A DNA stretch of 6,193 nt from Deltaproteobacteria bacterium UBA2385 (GTDB lineage: Bacteria; Myxococcota_A; UBA796; UBA2385), in the NCBI GenBank assembly GCA_002343455.1, contig DDSR01000482.1, positions 4,339 through 10,531 of the forward strand, in the 5' to 3' direction. Positions 6,131-6,193 of this stretch are shown piece by piece. The position numbers and the translations under genes are program-made. Positions within the stretch are counted from its first letter, which is position 1. Each line of letters begins with the position of its first letter. A model generated the notes under the pieces. The model was not told the origin of the DNA, did no database searches, and saw only the letters and a program-made list of their open reading frames with translations.

Positions 6131-6137
6131 CTCCTCC
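6131..6137 (-). promoter_or_regulatory. Strong Shine-Dalgarno GGAGGAG for the lipoprotein gene
   Basis: On the minus strand GGAGGAG ends 8 bases before the ATG at 6122, close to ideal spacing. It is the best ribosome binding site in the window and fixes the lipoprotein start. No clear -35/-10 pair could be read in the remaining bases up to 6193. Confidence 0.8.
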
Positions 6138-6193
6138 GGGGATCTTGTCGAGAACTGCGGGCGGGGTTGGGGCCTCGCCGGCCCCCTCCCCCC

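Noticed and set aside
6169..6185. GC hairpin GGGGCC-TCGCC-GGCCCC near the right edge
   Set aside because: The 6-bp stem is perfect, but no T tract follows on either strand and the region is extremely GC-rich, so a terminator or regulatory hairpin cannot be supported.

Overview
The window is very GC-rich with strong G/C bias at third codon positions, so most non-coding frames stay open and give long shadow frames. Together with tight gene packing, a zinc-ribbon TIM44-like protein, and a lipoprotein with a choice-of-anchor-like fold and an Asp-rich tail, this fits a myxobacterium-like bacterium (Myxococcota or a relative). No rRNA or other phylogenetic marker is present, so the taxonomy is an inference.

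Plus strand, 1-4891: five tightly packed genes that look like one operon. (1) The 3' part of a GNAT acetyltransferase whose start lies before the window. (2) A 374-residue membrane-anchored protein of unknown function, which I read as a cysteine-free, diverged relative of the TIM44-like protein two genes downstream. (3) A TPM-domain membrane protein of the COG3762 type. (4) A 515-residue secreted or membrane-anchored protein with a signal peptide, Gly-rich linker, transmembrane segment and two TIM44-like/zinc-ribbon units. (5) An orphan amino-type DNA methyltransferase whose ATG directly follows the stop codon of gene 4. Genes 1 to 2 and 2 to 3 are 8-10 bp apart, genes 3 and 4 overlap by 23 bp, and genes 4 and 5 abut.

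Minus strand, 6122-4895: a two-gene unit reading toward the first operon. A small lipoprotein with one Ig-like (choice-of-anchor D/DUF1573-like) domain and a short Asp-rich tail is followed by a DUF1444 (YtpQ-like) protein whose start codon is uncertain. The two operons converge with 3 bp between stop codons, inside a short palindrome.

The most interesting part is genes 2-4: a TPM protein between a two-unit zinc-ribbon TIM44-like protein and its apparent cysteine-less paralog. This suggests a three-component membrane-associated assembly, translationally linked to a DNA methyltransferase. No phage, transposon, CRISPR, tRNA or rRNA signal was seen, and no stretch over 300 bp lacks a gene.
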